Source of the DNA: Firmicutes bacterium HGW-Firmicutes-9
Lineage (GTDB): Bacteria; Bacillota; Clostridia; Christensenellales; CAG-138
NCBI GenBank assembly: GCA_002841395.1
Contig: PGZM01000001.1
Coordinates: 486,089-550,088, forward strand
Direction: 5' to 3'
Length of the DNA stretch: 64,000 nt
Position 1 is the stretch's first letter. Every line of letters begins with the position of its first letter. A model generated the notes under the pieces. That model saw nothing but the letters and a program-made list of their open reading frames with translations, was not told the DNA's origin and did no database searches. Made by a program: the position numbers and the translations under genes. Positions 8,622-17,657 of the stretch are shown here, piece by piece.

Positions 8622-11420
8622 TTAGCTGAGGGTTACAAAGGTTCCGTACACGTAACCAATCGTTGTGGTGTTGTACTGTATCTTGTACCAGTCGCCTTCC
8701 TTGGCGAGGTAAGTGTAGGTCGCGCCGAGGCTCGCTTTGCCGATGCGTGTCGAGGTCGTGCTCGCGCTTGCGCGGACATTGACTGCATACAGGCAGTTGG
8801 CGATGGTAACCTTGGTCGGCGTTGTCGTCGGTGTGGCAGTGGTGCCCGGCGCCGGCGTGGTGGTCGTCGTGCCATTCGCGGAGACATACGCCGCGGTGGT
8901 CTTTGTCGCCTTGAGGTAGCTGGCCCAGATGTACGCCTTGGTGGTGTTGTTGTACTGGATCAGATACCAGTTGCCGGATTTACCGAGGATCTTAAACGTA
9001 TCGCCAAGATACGCAAATCCGACGGCTTTGCTCAGTCCGCTCGCGCTGGAACGAACGTTGACTCTGCGTCTGAAGTTCGCCGCCACGCCGTAGTTAAACT
9101 CGGTGTTTGTGACATTGATCTTGATCGCGGTGGTCTTGCCGTCCGCAGTCGCGGTGATGGTCGCTTCGCCAAGCGCGAGGCCCTTCAGAAGGCCGGTGCT
9201 CGCGTCAACCGTTGCGATAGCGGTGTTGCTGGAGGTCCAGACAACGCTCTGCACGGAGGCGTTCGCGGGCAGGATGGTCGCCTTGAGGTAGGTCGAGTCA
9301 TTGGCGAGCAGATCCAGCGAAGCACCGTAGTTGATCGTGATGCCCGTAATGTGCACCTTCGGCTTGGAGAGCACGACGCATTCGGCAAACTTGCCGCTGC
9401 CGTCGGTCGCCGCGGCGGTGATGATGGAGTAACCCTTCGTTGATCCAGCAACGATGTTGCCCTTGGAGTCAACCGTCGCAACCGAGGTGTTGGAACTCGT
9501 CCACTTGAGGTTCTTCGTCGTGGCATTGGTGGGGTACACCGTCGCCACGATGGAGGCTGTGTCGCCCTCGCTCAGGTCGAGAGAAGACTTGTCAAGGTAG
9601 ACGTTGAGGATCTGGATATTGTTGACCGTGACGACACAGGAGACGTACTTGCCGCTGCCGTCGGTCGATTCTGCGCGGACGACCGTCGTGCCCTTGGAGG
9701 CCGCGATGATCTTACCGGAGGAGTTCACGCTTGCAACTTCGGGGTTGCTGCTCGTCCAGAGCAACGTCTTGTTCGTTGCGTTGGAGGGCGTACCCGTGAC
9801 GGTGAGGGTTTCTTCATCGCCAACGTTGAGCGCAACCTCGGATTTATTCAACGTCAGGCTTGTAATCAGCACGGACGAGAGAACCTTGATGGTGCAGGTT
9901 GCAAACACGGAGCTGTTCGAGGACTGCGCCGTGATGATCGCTTCGCCGTAGTCTGCGCCAGCCGGAACACCGACGGCGGTGACTTTACCTGTTGCGTCAA
10001 CCGTCGCGACAGCGAGGTTGCTGCTGCTCCAGGTAACGGCGGGATCGGCTGCTCCGGTGGGCGTGATAACCGCGGAGAGCTGCTTCCAGCTGCCTTTGTA
10101 GATCGTTGCGCTGGTGTCGCTGATTGCGATGCCGTCGACTGCGATGGAGTTGACGGAAACCGAGCAATCCTGCGTTGCAGCTGCATTATCGTTTGAGGTA
10201 GCGGTGATCACAACACTGCCGGAGAAGTTGCGCAGCACCTTGACGGTACCCGTCGAATCCACCGAAACATCGGAGGGGCTGGCGGAAACCCAGGTGATGG
10301 TCTTGTCCGTCGCGTCATCCGGACCGATGGTCGCGGTGAGCGAGTAGCTGCCGTTGACCGGCAGAGAGAGAACGGACTTGTCCAGCACGAGGCTGCTGAC
10401 ATGCGTCGGCGCTTTCTCTACGGTGACAGTGGTGGTTTGGCTGAGCGCTGTTCCGCGTGCGCGGATCGTTACAATCGCTGTGCCGACGGAGAGCGCGGTG
10501 ACGGTGACTTTACCGTCCGCGGTCAGGGTCGAGGTGTCGATTGCCGCTACGGCGGGGTTGTCCACGCTTGCAACGAGGCTCGCGAAGGTCTCACCGCCGC
10601 CAACCGTCGATGCGATTGTGAACGGTGCGGTGACGCCGAGAACCATTGGCTGGCTCGTCGGCGCAACGGTAAGAGCCGTAACAGTAGGAGTGACAATGAT
10701 CGTTGACGTGTCGGAGACGATGACTTCGTCTGCCGAGCCAGGATACGTTTCTACTACGGTGACCTTCAAGGTATCTTGCACGGTCAACGGATCAGCAGTT
10801 GTGATCTCATCGGTCGGAGTTGCAGCATCTTTATAGAGACGCAGCGTATATTTCGAGCTATCCAGCACGACCGGATCGCTCATATTGCTGTAGGTTGCGC
10901 TAACAACAAGTCCGCTGAGGTTCAGCGTCTCGCCCGCATAATAGGAAAGCTGCGCGGGGCCTGTCACGCTAACACTCTGCAGAATGCTCTTCTGAACCGA
11001 GATCGAGATATCCTTTGTAACTGTCGTGACCGACGTGTTGCCGGTCGGGGTATAAGAATATCTAATCGTCAGTGTCTTAGAGCCGAGATCGGTAGGAAGG
11101 AAGTTGTAAGGAGTGGCGGGATTATAAATCACGCCGTTGATGTAGAGCACATACCAGCCCGGTGCGATCGCGGTACCCAGATGCAGGGTGGTTCCTGCAA
11201 GGTTTGCCGCGGTGTCGTCATAGAGTTTGACGGACAGGTTTGCATCGGTCCAATTGAACGAATCAGTGCCGTATTGGAAAAGTGTGGGCGTGGTGTCGGG
11301 GGCGACCGCCAAAGGCGTCACCTCGAGATACGCGTGTACATCGGTATCCGCAAGGGCGGTGGTGGGCACCAGTACGAGCAGCATAAGCAGGCTCATAACG
11401 AGTGCGATAGTACGTTTCAT
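8622..11420 (-). CDS. secreted multi-domain protein: bacterial Ig-like (Big_2) repeats and two SH3 domains
   Basis: The 932-residue protein starts at ATG 11420, which has AAGGA ten bases upstream; a GTG nine bases earlier is less likely. Residues 1-24 are a signal peptide ending ALA. An N-terminal beta region of about 220 residues is followed by about six Big_2-type Ig repeats of 80-90 residues (WSSSN..VATVD..G pattern) between about 245 and 770. Two C-terminal SH3_3 domains carry VNVRSSAS and VNVRASAS. A Thr/Pro-rich linker separates the SH3 domains. SH3_3 domains bind peptidoglycan, so the protein is probably held in the cell wall with Ig repeats extended outward. No sortase motif or enzyme domain is visible. 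Adhesin or surface-layer-like function is inferred. Confidence 0.88.
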   Translation of the reverse strand: MKRTIALVMSLLMLLVLVPTTALADTDVHAYLEVTPLAVAPDTTPTLFQYGTDSFNWTDANLSVKLYDDTAANLAGTTLHLGTAIAPGWYVLYINGVIYNPATPYNFLPTDLGSKTLTIRYSYTPTGNTSVTTVTKDISISVQKSILQSVSVTGPAQLSYYAGETLNLSGLVVSATYSNMSDPVVLDSSKYTLRLYKDAATPTDEITTADPLTVQDTLKVTVVETYPGSADEVIVSDTSTIIVTPTVTALTVAPTSQPMVLGVTAPFTIASTVGGGETFASLVASVDNPAVAAIDTSTLTADGKVTVTALSVGTAIVTIRARGTALSQTTTVTVEKAPTHVSSLVLDKSVLSLPVNGSYSLTATIGPDDATDKTITWVSASPSDVSVDSTGTVKVLRNFSGSVVITATSNDNAAATQDCSVSVNSIAVDGIAISDTSATIYKGSWKQLSAVITPTGAADPAVTWSSSNLAVATVDATGKVTAVGVPAGADYGEAIITAQSSNSSVFATCTIKVLSSVLITSLTLNKSEVALNVGDEETLTVTGTPSNATNKTLLWTSSNPEVASVNSSGKIIAASKGTTVVRAESTDGSGKYVSCVVTVNNIQILNVYLDKSSLDLSEGDTASIVATVYPTNATTKNLKWTSSNTSVATVDSKGNIVAGSTKGYSIITAAATDGSGKFAECVVLSKPKVHITGITINYGASLDLLANDSTYLKATILPANASVQSVVWTSSNTAIATVDASTGLLKGLALGEATITATADGKTTAIKINVTNTEFNYGVAANFRRRVNVRSSASGLSKAVGFAYLGDTFKILGKSGNWYLIQYNNTTKAYIWASYLKATKTTAAYVSANGTTTTTPAPGTTATPTTTPTKVTIANCLYAVNVRASASTTSTRIGKASLGATYTYLAKEGDWYKIQYNTTTIGYVYGTFVTLS

Positions 11421-11464
11421 TCGGTACACATCCTTTCTTGCATGAAAGACATTCTGTCGCAGAA

Positions 11465-11493
11465 ATTATACATGAGTGGTATATATATGTAAA
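11465..11493 (-). promoter_or_regulatory. promoter of the Ig-like/SH3 protein gene
   Basis: Minus strand TTTACA (11488-11493), 17-bp spacer, TATAAT (11465-11470), about 45 bp before the start codon. Confidence 0.75.
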
Positions 11494-11800
11494 CATACCC
11501 GCGAAAGATGTTACGGATATTTCACACATCCGATGGGAAAACAAGGGTTTACTCCGTGAATAGCGGCATAACCATACCATTTTTACGCAAGGCGCGCACT
11601 GCTTTTCACAATTCGTTTGATATTGATTGACATTTTAATATTGGTTTCGACTTTTTTACGATGGAAATCTGTTTTTTTGCTGATTCTATTGTTGAAATTT
11701 GAATTCGGCTTCCTGAATCAGACACCGGATTGTGCAAAATGCATAAAAATGGCGATTTCGTATGATTATGCGTTGTTGCCACTTTCAGCGAATCAAAAAA

Positions 11801-11820
11801 GGAGCCGCTTGAACGGCTCC
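11801..11820 (-). terminator. terminator of the MFS-DUF2804 operon
   Basis: Stem GGAGCCG / CGGCTCC with a six-base loop. On the minus strand it is followed by TTTTTTGATT. Confidence 0.85.
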
Positions 11821-11841
11821 TATAATCATCGTTCAGTTGAC

Positions 11842-12849
11842 TTACCAATGGTTGATCGCATGTTCGGCAAAACCGGTAACATCAGAAAACGCAACGCGCT
11901 CTCCGTCGCTCTTGAGAAATGAACCTGAGAATGTGCCAAACATCTGGTGGCAGCGGTTGTTGACAAACAGGAGCTTCGTGATCGTGTCGCGGTCGTATCG
12001 CGGCGTGAGAACGGCGGAGAAGCGTCCGCTCTCCTCCTCGAATCGCCAGGGAAGCATAACATCCGTCTCATGCGAGATCAACATGCGGCCAAGCTTGATA
12101 GCTTCGTCTCCATAATAAACGATATTCTCGGTGCCGCGCATCTTCTCCGTATCACCAAACCCGCAGCCGAGGTTATAGCCGAATGGTTTGCGGTCAAGCA
12201 ATGTACTCGCGCTGCTCCAATACCACTCATGAGAGAACGGCCAGACCCCGCGACCCCAGTCGAGTAGAGAGAACGTGTGATCAGGATCGAACGTGTAGTT
12301 CGTTCCGTTGTACGAGACGGAAACGTCTGCGCGCATCAAATTGATCTTCTCGTTGTAATAGAATTCGTTCTTCTTGGAAAACGGCGTGCAGACTGTGATG
12401 CTGTTTGAGACAGCGGGTACGAGCTGTACTTCCGCCGAGAACCCCTCGCAACGTGCTGTAAGGTAGCGTGTACTGTCTCTTGTTTCAAAGATGAGGTCAA
12501 CGCCGTCGTGTGAAAATGTGAGAACGGAGTCTGCGTGCGCGCTTTCGGGCATGTGCATGCTTCGAAACGGGAGAGGTATGGTTACCCCGCGTTCGAAAAT
12601 GCGCGTACCGGTTGCGTTATCAAACAAGGCGATGTTGCAGTTTCCCGCATACGAAACGTGACCTATGACGAGCTGGAGGCAGAGCCGATCGTCCGATATC
12701 TGGTAAAAATCCCACTCTTTGAGCCGCCACGGCGCTGCGGCAACGCGCGAACGATCGTAAACAGCGTCCCCATTGAGCGTGTAACCCGGGTTCGGAACGC
12801 CGCGGGGGCTGAGAACATGCTCGCCAGGCGCAAACATATATTCCTGCAT
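11842..12849 (-). CDS. DUF2804 domain-containing protein
   Basis: The protein has 335 residues from ATG 12849 (MQEYMFAPG...); the frame stays open upstream but only as the shadow of the transporter gene. The sequence has the DUF2804 hallmarks: a Trp-rich mid-region (LLDWGRGVWPFSHEWYW) and NLGCGFGD. The predicted fold is all-beta and resembles lipocalin-like or glucanase-like folds, but no activity is established. No signal peptide is seen. It starts five bases after the MFS stop codon, so it is co-expressed with that transporter and may act on the imported compound. The ribosome site is weak, consistent with coupling. Confidence 0.83.
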   Translation of the reverse strand: MQEYMFAPGEHVLSPRGVPNPGYTLNGDAVYDRSRVAAAPWRLKEWDFYQISDDRLCLQLVIGHVSYAGNCNIALFDNATGTRIFERGVTIPLPFRSMHMPESAHADSVLTFSHDGVDLIFETRDSTRYLTARCEGFSAEVQLVPAVSNSITVCTPFSKKNEFYYNEKINLMRADVSVSYNGTNYTFDPDHTFSLLDWGRGVWPFSHEWYWSSASTLLDRKPFGYNLGCGFGDTEKMRGTENIVYYGDEAIKLGRMLISHETDVMLPWRFEEESGRFSAVLTPRYDRDTITKLLFVNNRCHQMFGTFSGSFLKSDGERVAFSDVTGFAEHAINHW

Positions 12850-12854
12850 GTGGA

Positions 12855-14159
12855 TCACATCTGCTCCGTGATTGCCGCGCGCTCCAGCATCCTTTGCTTG
12901 TGCAAGCGGTTTGCGGCGACAAGCGGCAGAATGGACAGCGCGGTGACCACCGCTGAGACGAGGAAGAGTGACGGCCCGGGTACCATGCCGAGGACGTTGT
13001 TGACAACCTTCTCCACTCCCCACGTATTGATGACTGGAGCCGCGATCATGGGACCAAAGATCATCGGCAGCGCAACATAGAATATCTGCTTGATGCCCTC
13101 GTATTGTCCCCGTTGATCTTCCGGATAAAGATTTTTCATCCAGGCGGTGAGCGTCTGCACGGTTAGGATATAACCGCACCCTGCGAGGAACATACCGACG
13201 CAAACAAACACGATTCCGCTGCCGAACGCGATGCAAAGCAGTCCGATGGTGTTGGCAATCAGCGCGATCGATATTACGCGCGCAAGCAGCCCGCGGTCGA
13301 TCATCTTCGCGGTGGGAATTGTCATAAACGAGGCGACGACGAGCGCGCCGCCCTGCAGCGCGCCAGCTATAGTGAAGCTATAACCAAGGTAGTTTACAAA
13401 ATAGATCGTGATGTAGGAGAAATAAACGTTAAAGCCGATGAAGTAGATCAACATCACGATAAAAATCCAGAAGAGCTCGCGGTTATCCCGGACCGTTTTC
13501 CAGTTAAACACTTTCACAAGCTGCTTCCAATAGGTCTTTTCCTCGCGGCGCGGGATGAGATCCGGCGCGTCCTTCATCACAAACAGCGAAACAAGGCCGA
13601 TCACGATCACGAGTCCGCCCATCAGCACGAAGAAGTCGAAGAAACCCAGCGCGTCCACGATCATGCCGGAGACGACGGTGCCGAAGATCGTCGCGATCAC
13701 GGGCATGACGGCGAGTGCGCCGCCGAGCCGTCCGCGGTTGTGCTCGTTGGAAATATCCGTCGTCCAGATGGAGAAGCCCGCGTCGTAACCGAACGAACCA
13801 AAGAAACTCATCACCGCGTCCGCAAGCACCACAAACAGCGCGACGAGCGTGATCGGCGATTTCGGCAGAAACTCGCCGACGCCAAAGATGATTGTAAACA
13901 CACCCCAGAAGATGTAGCCGATGCTGACAAACGGCTTGCGCTTGCCGATACGGTCGCTCCATGTACCGACGAGGAACGTGCAAAACGTGGTGACCACGGC
14001 GCTTAAGCCAACCATCCAACTGATGATGTTGGGATCTGGCGCGACTTTGTTGTAGACAAACGTGGAAAACCACGCGTTCTCTACATTCCAGCAGAGCTGT
14101 CCCGCGAGGCCGAGCACCCAGATCAGAATCCAGTTCTTCTTGCTGATGCCGTTTTGCAT
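12855..14159 (-). CDS. major facilitator superfamily transporter (GPH/SLC45-like)
   Basis: The protein has 434 residues from ATG 14159, which has GGAGG eleven bases upstream; longer in-frame starts run through the promoter region. About twelve membrane helices are visible. The cytoplasmic loop motif between helices 2 and 3 reads GTWSDRIGKRKPF, close to the glycoside-pentoside-hexuronide branch. N-terminal WNVENAWFSTFVYNK is also typical of that group. Substrate is unknown, perhaps a sugar or glycoside. It forms an operon with the downstream DUF2804 gene. Confidence 0.87.
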   Translation of the reverse strand: MQNGISKKNWILIWVLGLAGQLCWNVENAWFSTFVYNKVAPDPNIISWMVGLSAVVTTFCTFLVGTWSDRIGKRKPFVSIGYIFWGVFTIIFGVGEFLPKSPITLVALFVVLADAVMSFFGSFGYDAGFSIWTTDISNEHNRGRLGGALAVMPVIATIFGTVVSGMIVDALGFFDFFVLMGGLVIVIGLVSLFVMKDAPDLIPRREEKTYWKQLVKVFNWKTVRDNRELFWIFIVMLIYFIGFNVYFSYITIYFVNYLGYSFTIAGALQGGALVVASFMTIPTAKMIDRGLLARVISIALIANTIGLLCIAFGSGIVFVCVGMFLAGCGYILTVQTLTAWMKNLYPEDQRGQYEGIKQIFYVALPMIFGPMIAAPVINTWGVEKVVNNVLGMVPGPSLFLVSAVVTALSILPLVAANRLHKQRMLERAAITEQM

Positions 14160-14263
14160 ATGCTGTTGTTCCTCCGAAAGAGAATTTCGATAGAGACGTT
14201 TTTTCGCAAAAGAAAATTGAAAGAAGTGATACAAATAAACGTTAATGATAGGCTGCTGGTTCC

Positions 14264-14292
14264 AGTATAACGATAAGCCAATACCAGCGCAA
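14264..14292 (-). promoter_or_regulatory. candidate promoter of the MFS-DUF2804 operon
   Basis: Minus strand TTGCGC (14287-14292), 17-bp spacer, TATACT (14264-14269). The -10 box is good, the -35 box weak. Confidence 0.4.
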
Positions 14293-14338
14293 TGATGCGC
14301 GAAAAGATTTGTCGTCTCTCGCAGAGAAATTCCGCTTG

Positions 14339-14347
14339 TGATATAAT
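14339..14347 (+). promoter_or_regulatory. extended -10 promoter of the redox cassette
   Basis: TGATATAAT is an extended -10 element (TG-N-TATAAT) with no clear -35 box. It would give a leader of about 120 bases before the TlpA-like gene. Confidence 0.45.
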
Positions 14348-14474
14348 CACGGAAGAACGTGGTGCGATTCCGTACCATCAAAGCATATTCTGCTGTTATC
14401 TCACCCATTGATCGACTTCAATTTCCAGCGGTAAAGATCCGCAACTTCGCAGAGTATGGAAAGGAACCATCCAC

Positions 14475-15041
14475 ATGAAGAAATTTGCAATGATTCTGGC
14501 GGCTTTGCTTGCCGCTGTTATGACGCTCTCCGCCTGCACGTTTGCGCCTGCGCAGACGGCGACACCCGAACCCACCGCTGAAGTAACAGCAGCACCGGAA
14601 GCATCAACCGGCGATGACGCGGCACTGGAGTTCTCCGTGACGACACTGACCGGAGATACGCTGGATCAGTCGGTGTTCACGGACAACAAACTCATCATGG
14701 TCAACTATTGGGCGACGTGGTGCGGCCCGTGCGTCAGCGAAATTCCTGACCTGATCAAGATTAGCAAAGACTACGCGGACAAAGGCTTTGTCATCATCGG
14801 CGTGCTTACGGGCGACGACGACATTGACGGCGCGAAGCAGTTCATTGCGGATCAAGGCATGAGCTATCCTGTGGTGCTGCCGGAAGCGTTCTTCCTCGAT
14901 TACTCGACGGATATCTACGCCATCCCGACGACGAAGTTCTTCGATTCCACCGGAAAGCAGGTCGGTCAATCGGTTGTCGGCTCCAAGAGCTACGACGACT
15001 GGGCCGGGCTTGTTGACCTGCTGCTGGGTCAGGTCTCCTGA
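14475..15041 (+). CDS. TlpA-like thioredoxin-fold lipoprotein
   Basis: The 188-residue protein has a lipoprotein signal with lipobox LSAC (Cys21). A Thr/Ala/Pro/Glu-rich linker runs to about residue 45 and is followed by a thioredoxin-like domain. The active site is WATWCGPC at about residues 77-84, and the cis-Pro region reads IYAIPTTKFFD. Such proteins reduce or exchange disulfides outside the membrane. The stop codon overlaps the start of the CXXC mini-protein gene and a polyferredoxin follows, so the three probably form an electron-transfer route to extracytoplasmic thiols. AAGGAACC lies before the ATG. Confidence 0.92.
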   Translation: MKKFAMILAALLAAVMTLSACTFAPAQTATPEPTAEVTAAPEASTGDDAALEFSVTTLTGDTLDQSVFTDNKLIMVNYWATWCGPCVSEIPDLIKISKDYADKGFVIIGVLTGDDDIDGAKQFIADQGMSYPVVLPEAFFLDYSTDIYAIPTTKFFDSTGKQVGQSVVGSKSYDDWAGLVDLLLGQVS

Positions 15042-15184
15042 TGAAAGCGGCGCGGCGCGCAATCCCGATCGTTCTGCTCGCGCTCAGCGCGGGGTTTTTA
15101 GTGCTGGGCGTTCTCAATGGCGAAGTAGCAATTGTACTGTCCCGCGCGGCAAATATCTGCCTGGAGTGTATTGGCATTGGCTAA
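15041..15184 (+). CDS. CD1871A-family CXXC motif mini-protein
   Basis: A 47-residue protein whose ATG overlaps the TlpA stop codon (TGATG). It has a basic start (KAARRA), one hydrophobic helix at about residues 8-25 and a C-terminal CLEC motif (Cys40, Cys43). The layout matches the tiny CXXC proteins known as the CD1871A family in Clostridia, found beside TlpA-like and 4Fe-4S membrane genes. Role is unknown; placement suggests it relays electrons between the membrane ferredoxin and the thioredoxin-like lipoprotein. The next gene overlaps its 3' end by eight bases. Confidence 0.85.
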   Translation: MKAARRAIPIVLLALSAGFLVLGVLNGEVAIVLSRAANICLECIGIG

Positions 15185-16082
15185 GAAATACAAGCAAAAC
15201 AAGCTGCGCGGCTATATTCAGGGCGCATGGACGGTCGTCTCCAACGGCTACCTTGTCGGCTTTGTCAAAGGCCGCATCTGGCAAGGGGACAGCAAGTCCA
15301 TTTGCGTACCGGGGTTGAATTGCTATTCCTGTCCCGGCGCATGGGGTGCGTGCCCCATCGGCTCGCTGCAGGCAGTGCTCGCGACGCGGGAGATCAAGTT
15401 TCCGCTATATGTGATCGGGTTTTTGCTCGCGTTCGGTGCGCTCTTCGGGCGGTTTGTCTGCGGGTTCCTGTGCCCGTTTGGTTGGGTGCAGGATCTGTTG
15501 TACAAGATTCCGTCCAAGAAGATCCGTACGTTCAAGTATGATCGATTACTGCGATACCTCAAGTATGTTGTGCTCGCGGTGTTGGTGATATTGCTGCCAC
15601 TGCTCATAAAAAATGCAGCCGGCGTAGGCTTGCCGTGGTTCTGCAAGTGGGTTTGTCCTTCCGGCACGCTCTTTGCGGGTATTCCGCTCTTGCTGGAGAA
15701 TCCGACGCTGCGTGCGGTTGCCGGGTTCATCTTTAGCTGGAAGATGGCAATCCTGATCTTGATCCTCGGGCTTTCCGTATTTCTATATCGCCCGTTTTGC
15801 AAGTATCTTTGTCCGCTTGGCGCTACCTATGCGCTCTTCAACAAAGCGTCGTTCTATCGCCTGAAGCTGAATGAGAGCGCATGCACCAACTGCGGCGAAT
15901 GCAAGCGCGCGTGCAACATGGGCGTCGATCCAACAAAAACGCCAGACGACATGGAGTGCATCCGTTGCGGCGACTGCGTGAAAAACTGTCCGACTAAAGC
16001 GCTCACCGCGGGGTTCTTCACGGGCAGGAGAAAGATTCAGCCGAAAGATTCCGATGAGGGATCAGGGCAAACCGAGATATAA
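15177..16082 (+). CDS. membrane 4Fe-4S polyferredoxin (NapH/CcdA-coupled type)
   Basis: The protein has 301 residues from TTG 15177, with GGAG ten bases upstream; an upstream in-frame ATG lies inside the previous gene. About five membrane helices carry cytoplasmic-edge cysteine motifs: CVPGLNCYSCPGAWGACPIG, CGFLCPFGW, CKWVCPSG and CKYLCPLG. The C-terminal soluble part has two 4Fe-4S clusters: CTNCGECKRACNMG and CIRCGDCVKNCP. NapH-like proteins pass electrons across the membrane. With the TlpA and CXXC partners it may drive extracytoplasmic disulfide reduction from ferredoxin or quinol. The gene ends at a strong hairpin. Confidence 0.9.
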   Translation: MAKKYKQNKLRGYIQGAWTVVSNGYLVGFVKGRIWQGDSKSICVPGLNCYSCPGAWGACPIGSLQAVLATREIKFPLYVIGFLLAFGALFGRFVCGFLCPFGWVQDLLYKIPSKKIRTFKYDRLLRYLKYVVLAVLVILLPLLIKNAAGVGLPWFCKWVCPSGTLFAGIPLLLENPTLRAVAGFIFSWKMAILILILGLSVFLYRPFCKYLCPLGATYALFNKASFYRLKLNESACTNCGECKRACNMGVDPTKTPDDMECIRCGDCVKNCPTKALTAGFFTGRRKIQPKDSDEGSGQTEI

Positions 16083-16110
16083 GTAAAAGAATAGATCGAA
16101 ACAAACGAAC

Positions 16111-16140
16111 AAGCGGCGTGTGCATCTGCACACGCCGCTT
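16111..16140. terminator. strong terminator after the redox cassette
   Basis: A 13-bp perfect stem (AAGCGGCGTGTGC and complement) with a four-base loop, followed by TTTTGCGC. Confidence 0.88.
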
Positions 16141-16165
16141 TTGCGCGCAAAGCGTTTCTCTATTG

Positions 16166-17452
16166 CTAGAGTTTGCTGACTAGCGAACCCAATCGGTCAA
16201 ACAAGATCACGGTATTATCCTTCTTCTTGCTTAGGGGTTTGTCTTCACCCTTGAATGAGAAGTCGCCGCCTTCACCGATGACGAGGGATTCGCCCGCGGC
16301 GAGGATCGTTCCTTCGGGAAAGCGGAGCACGGCATCCGAACGAACGGAGAAGAGGATCATGCCGGAGAGATCGGCGGTTGTTGCTCCGTTGTTGCTCAGC
16401 GTGATCGTCTGCGATGAAACGTCAAACCCGCTGACCACGACCGAACTTTTGGCGGGTTTCCGCGCGGGGTTACCCTGCACGATCTCATCGGAATCATCCA
16501 GCGTGAGCAGTACGCCCAAGGGGAAATCCTGTGTGACGGCAATCTGCGCATCGGGCAGCGCGGCATAGACGCGCGGGTTTGCGCTGTCCGTGTCCACAGA
16601 CGTATTTGTGGAGATCACGGCGAACGTGGGTGAGACCAATACGCCGAAGTCGTCGCCGGTCGCGTCCGGGTTGCCGTGGTTTCCGACCTTGAGCACGTCG
16701 CTCTTGAGGTTTACACCCGACGCGATGATCTCCTGCTCCTCGGTAAACTGCATGTCTCCGACAAACAGAAACGACTTGCCGTTGTAATCGAAACGCAGTA
16801 CGAGGGAGTTGTCGTTGTCATCCGTCTCGTTGAGCGAGAGCGGTCCCAGCACGGTAAACGAAACACCTTCCGTGATCGTCACGACATCGCCCGCCATCAG
16901 CTCCTGATGTGGCAGAGTGAGCTTCTCTAAACGCTTGACGATCTTGCCTGTGCCGTTTTTGTCCGCTTCGGAATAGAACGGCGAATAGACCAGCGGAATA
17001 CTGTAATTCGCGCTGAGCGCGTCCAAACCGCCGAGATGGTCGCTGTGGCTGTGCGTGATGAACACCGCACTGATCTGGTCGATACCCATTGCGTTGAGAC
17101 CTGCAATCAGTTGCGGTGCGGACTCCGCAGAGCCGGTGTCGATCAGCACGGCAGTGTCGCCAAAACGAAGAATCGCCGCATCTGCCTTGCCGACGTTGAC
17201 GAACAAGATTGCGAAATCCCGGCCAGCCAGCAGCGTATCGACGGGCAGCGGGTCTATCGTGATGCTGCGTTCCGGCGGTATGGTTTGCGTTGGTACAACG
17301 GCTTCCGGCGCGGTTGCATCCTCGTCCGTATAGATGCCGCCGGAATCGTCATCAGGCGCGAGAGAGCACCCCGCGAACATTGCGAGGCAGAGCAGTAGTA
17401 TGAGCAAGCGCGTAAACAGGCGCGAGGATTTTAAAGCGACTCTTTGTTTCAT
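16166..17452 (-). CDS. MBL-fold metallo-hydrolase lipoprotein (ComEC C-terminal type) with C-terminal beta domain
   Basis: The protein has 428 residues from ATG 17452. The lipobox is FAGC near residue 27, followed by an acidic, Thr/Pro linker. A metallo-beta-lactamase domain spans about residues 70-320, with THSHSDHLGG as the metal motif and FVGDMQ later, as in ComEC/Rec2 C-terminal domains. Residues about 330-428 form a beta domain resembling a lamin-tail domain (SSQTITLSNNG..ADLSGM). Lipid-anchored, it may degrade extracellular DNA or another phosphodiester. The start codon sits about six bases after a -10 box, so the mRNA may be leaderless or start later; no ribosome site is well placed. 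Confidence 0.85.
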   Translation of the reverse strand: MKQRVALKSSRLFTRLLILLLCLAMFAGCSLAPDDDSGGIYTDEDATAPEAVVPTQTIPPERSITIDPLPVDTLLAGRDFAILFVNVGKADAAILRFGDTAVLIDTGSAESAPQLIAGLNAMGIDQISAVFITHSHSDHLGGLDALSANYSIPLVYSPFYSEADKNGTGKIVKRLEKLTLPHQELMAGDVVTITEGVSFTVLGPLSLNETDDNDNSLVLRFDYNGKSFLFVGDMQFTEEQEIIASGVNLKSDVLKVGNHGNPDATGDDFGVLVSPTFAVISTNTSVDTDSANPRVYAALPDAQIAVTQDFPLGVLLTLDDSDEIVQGNPARKPAKSSVVVSGFDVSSQTITLSNNGATTADLSGMILFSVRSDAVLRFPEGTILAAGESLVIGEGGDFSFKGEDKPLSKKKDNTVILFDRLGSLVSKL

Positions 17453-17458
17453 GGTTTG

Positions 17459-17488
17459 ATTATAGGTGAATCCTCCCATCGGATGCAA
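17459..17488 (-). promoter_or_regulatory. promoter of the MBL-fold lipoprotein gene
   Basis: Minus strand TTGCAT (17483-17488), 18-bp spacer, TATAAT (17459-17464). Transcription would begin almost at the ATG at 17452. Confidence 0.55.
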
Positions 17489-17657
17489 ACGCAAAACGCT
17501 GAAATGCGTGGCAAGGAGGCAACCCGCATGTGAACAATCCGAAACGGCGCAATTGTTCATTCGACAGCGCAAGAAAAATTCACCGCGCACAACTGGGAAA
17601 ATTATGCTATACTCGTGCATGAATTGCGGCACATTCCGCCGCGCGGAGGAAACGAAC

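Larger units (their letters stand above)
11421..11841. other. intergenic region between the Ig-like protein and DUF2804 genes
   Basis: About 420 bp without a supported gene. It contains the promoter of the Ig-like protein gene near 11465-11493 and a terminator for the DUF2804 operon at 11801-11820. The stretch 11500-11790 is AT-rich with short open frames that lack ribosome sites; I see no known RNA in it. Confidence 0.6.
14160..14474. other. divergent intergenic region (MFS operon / redox cassette)
   Basis: A 315-bp stretch without a gene. It holds one candidate promoter for each direction, at 14264-14292 on the minus strand and 14339-14347 on the plus strand, and nothing else that I recognise. 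Confidence 0.55.
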
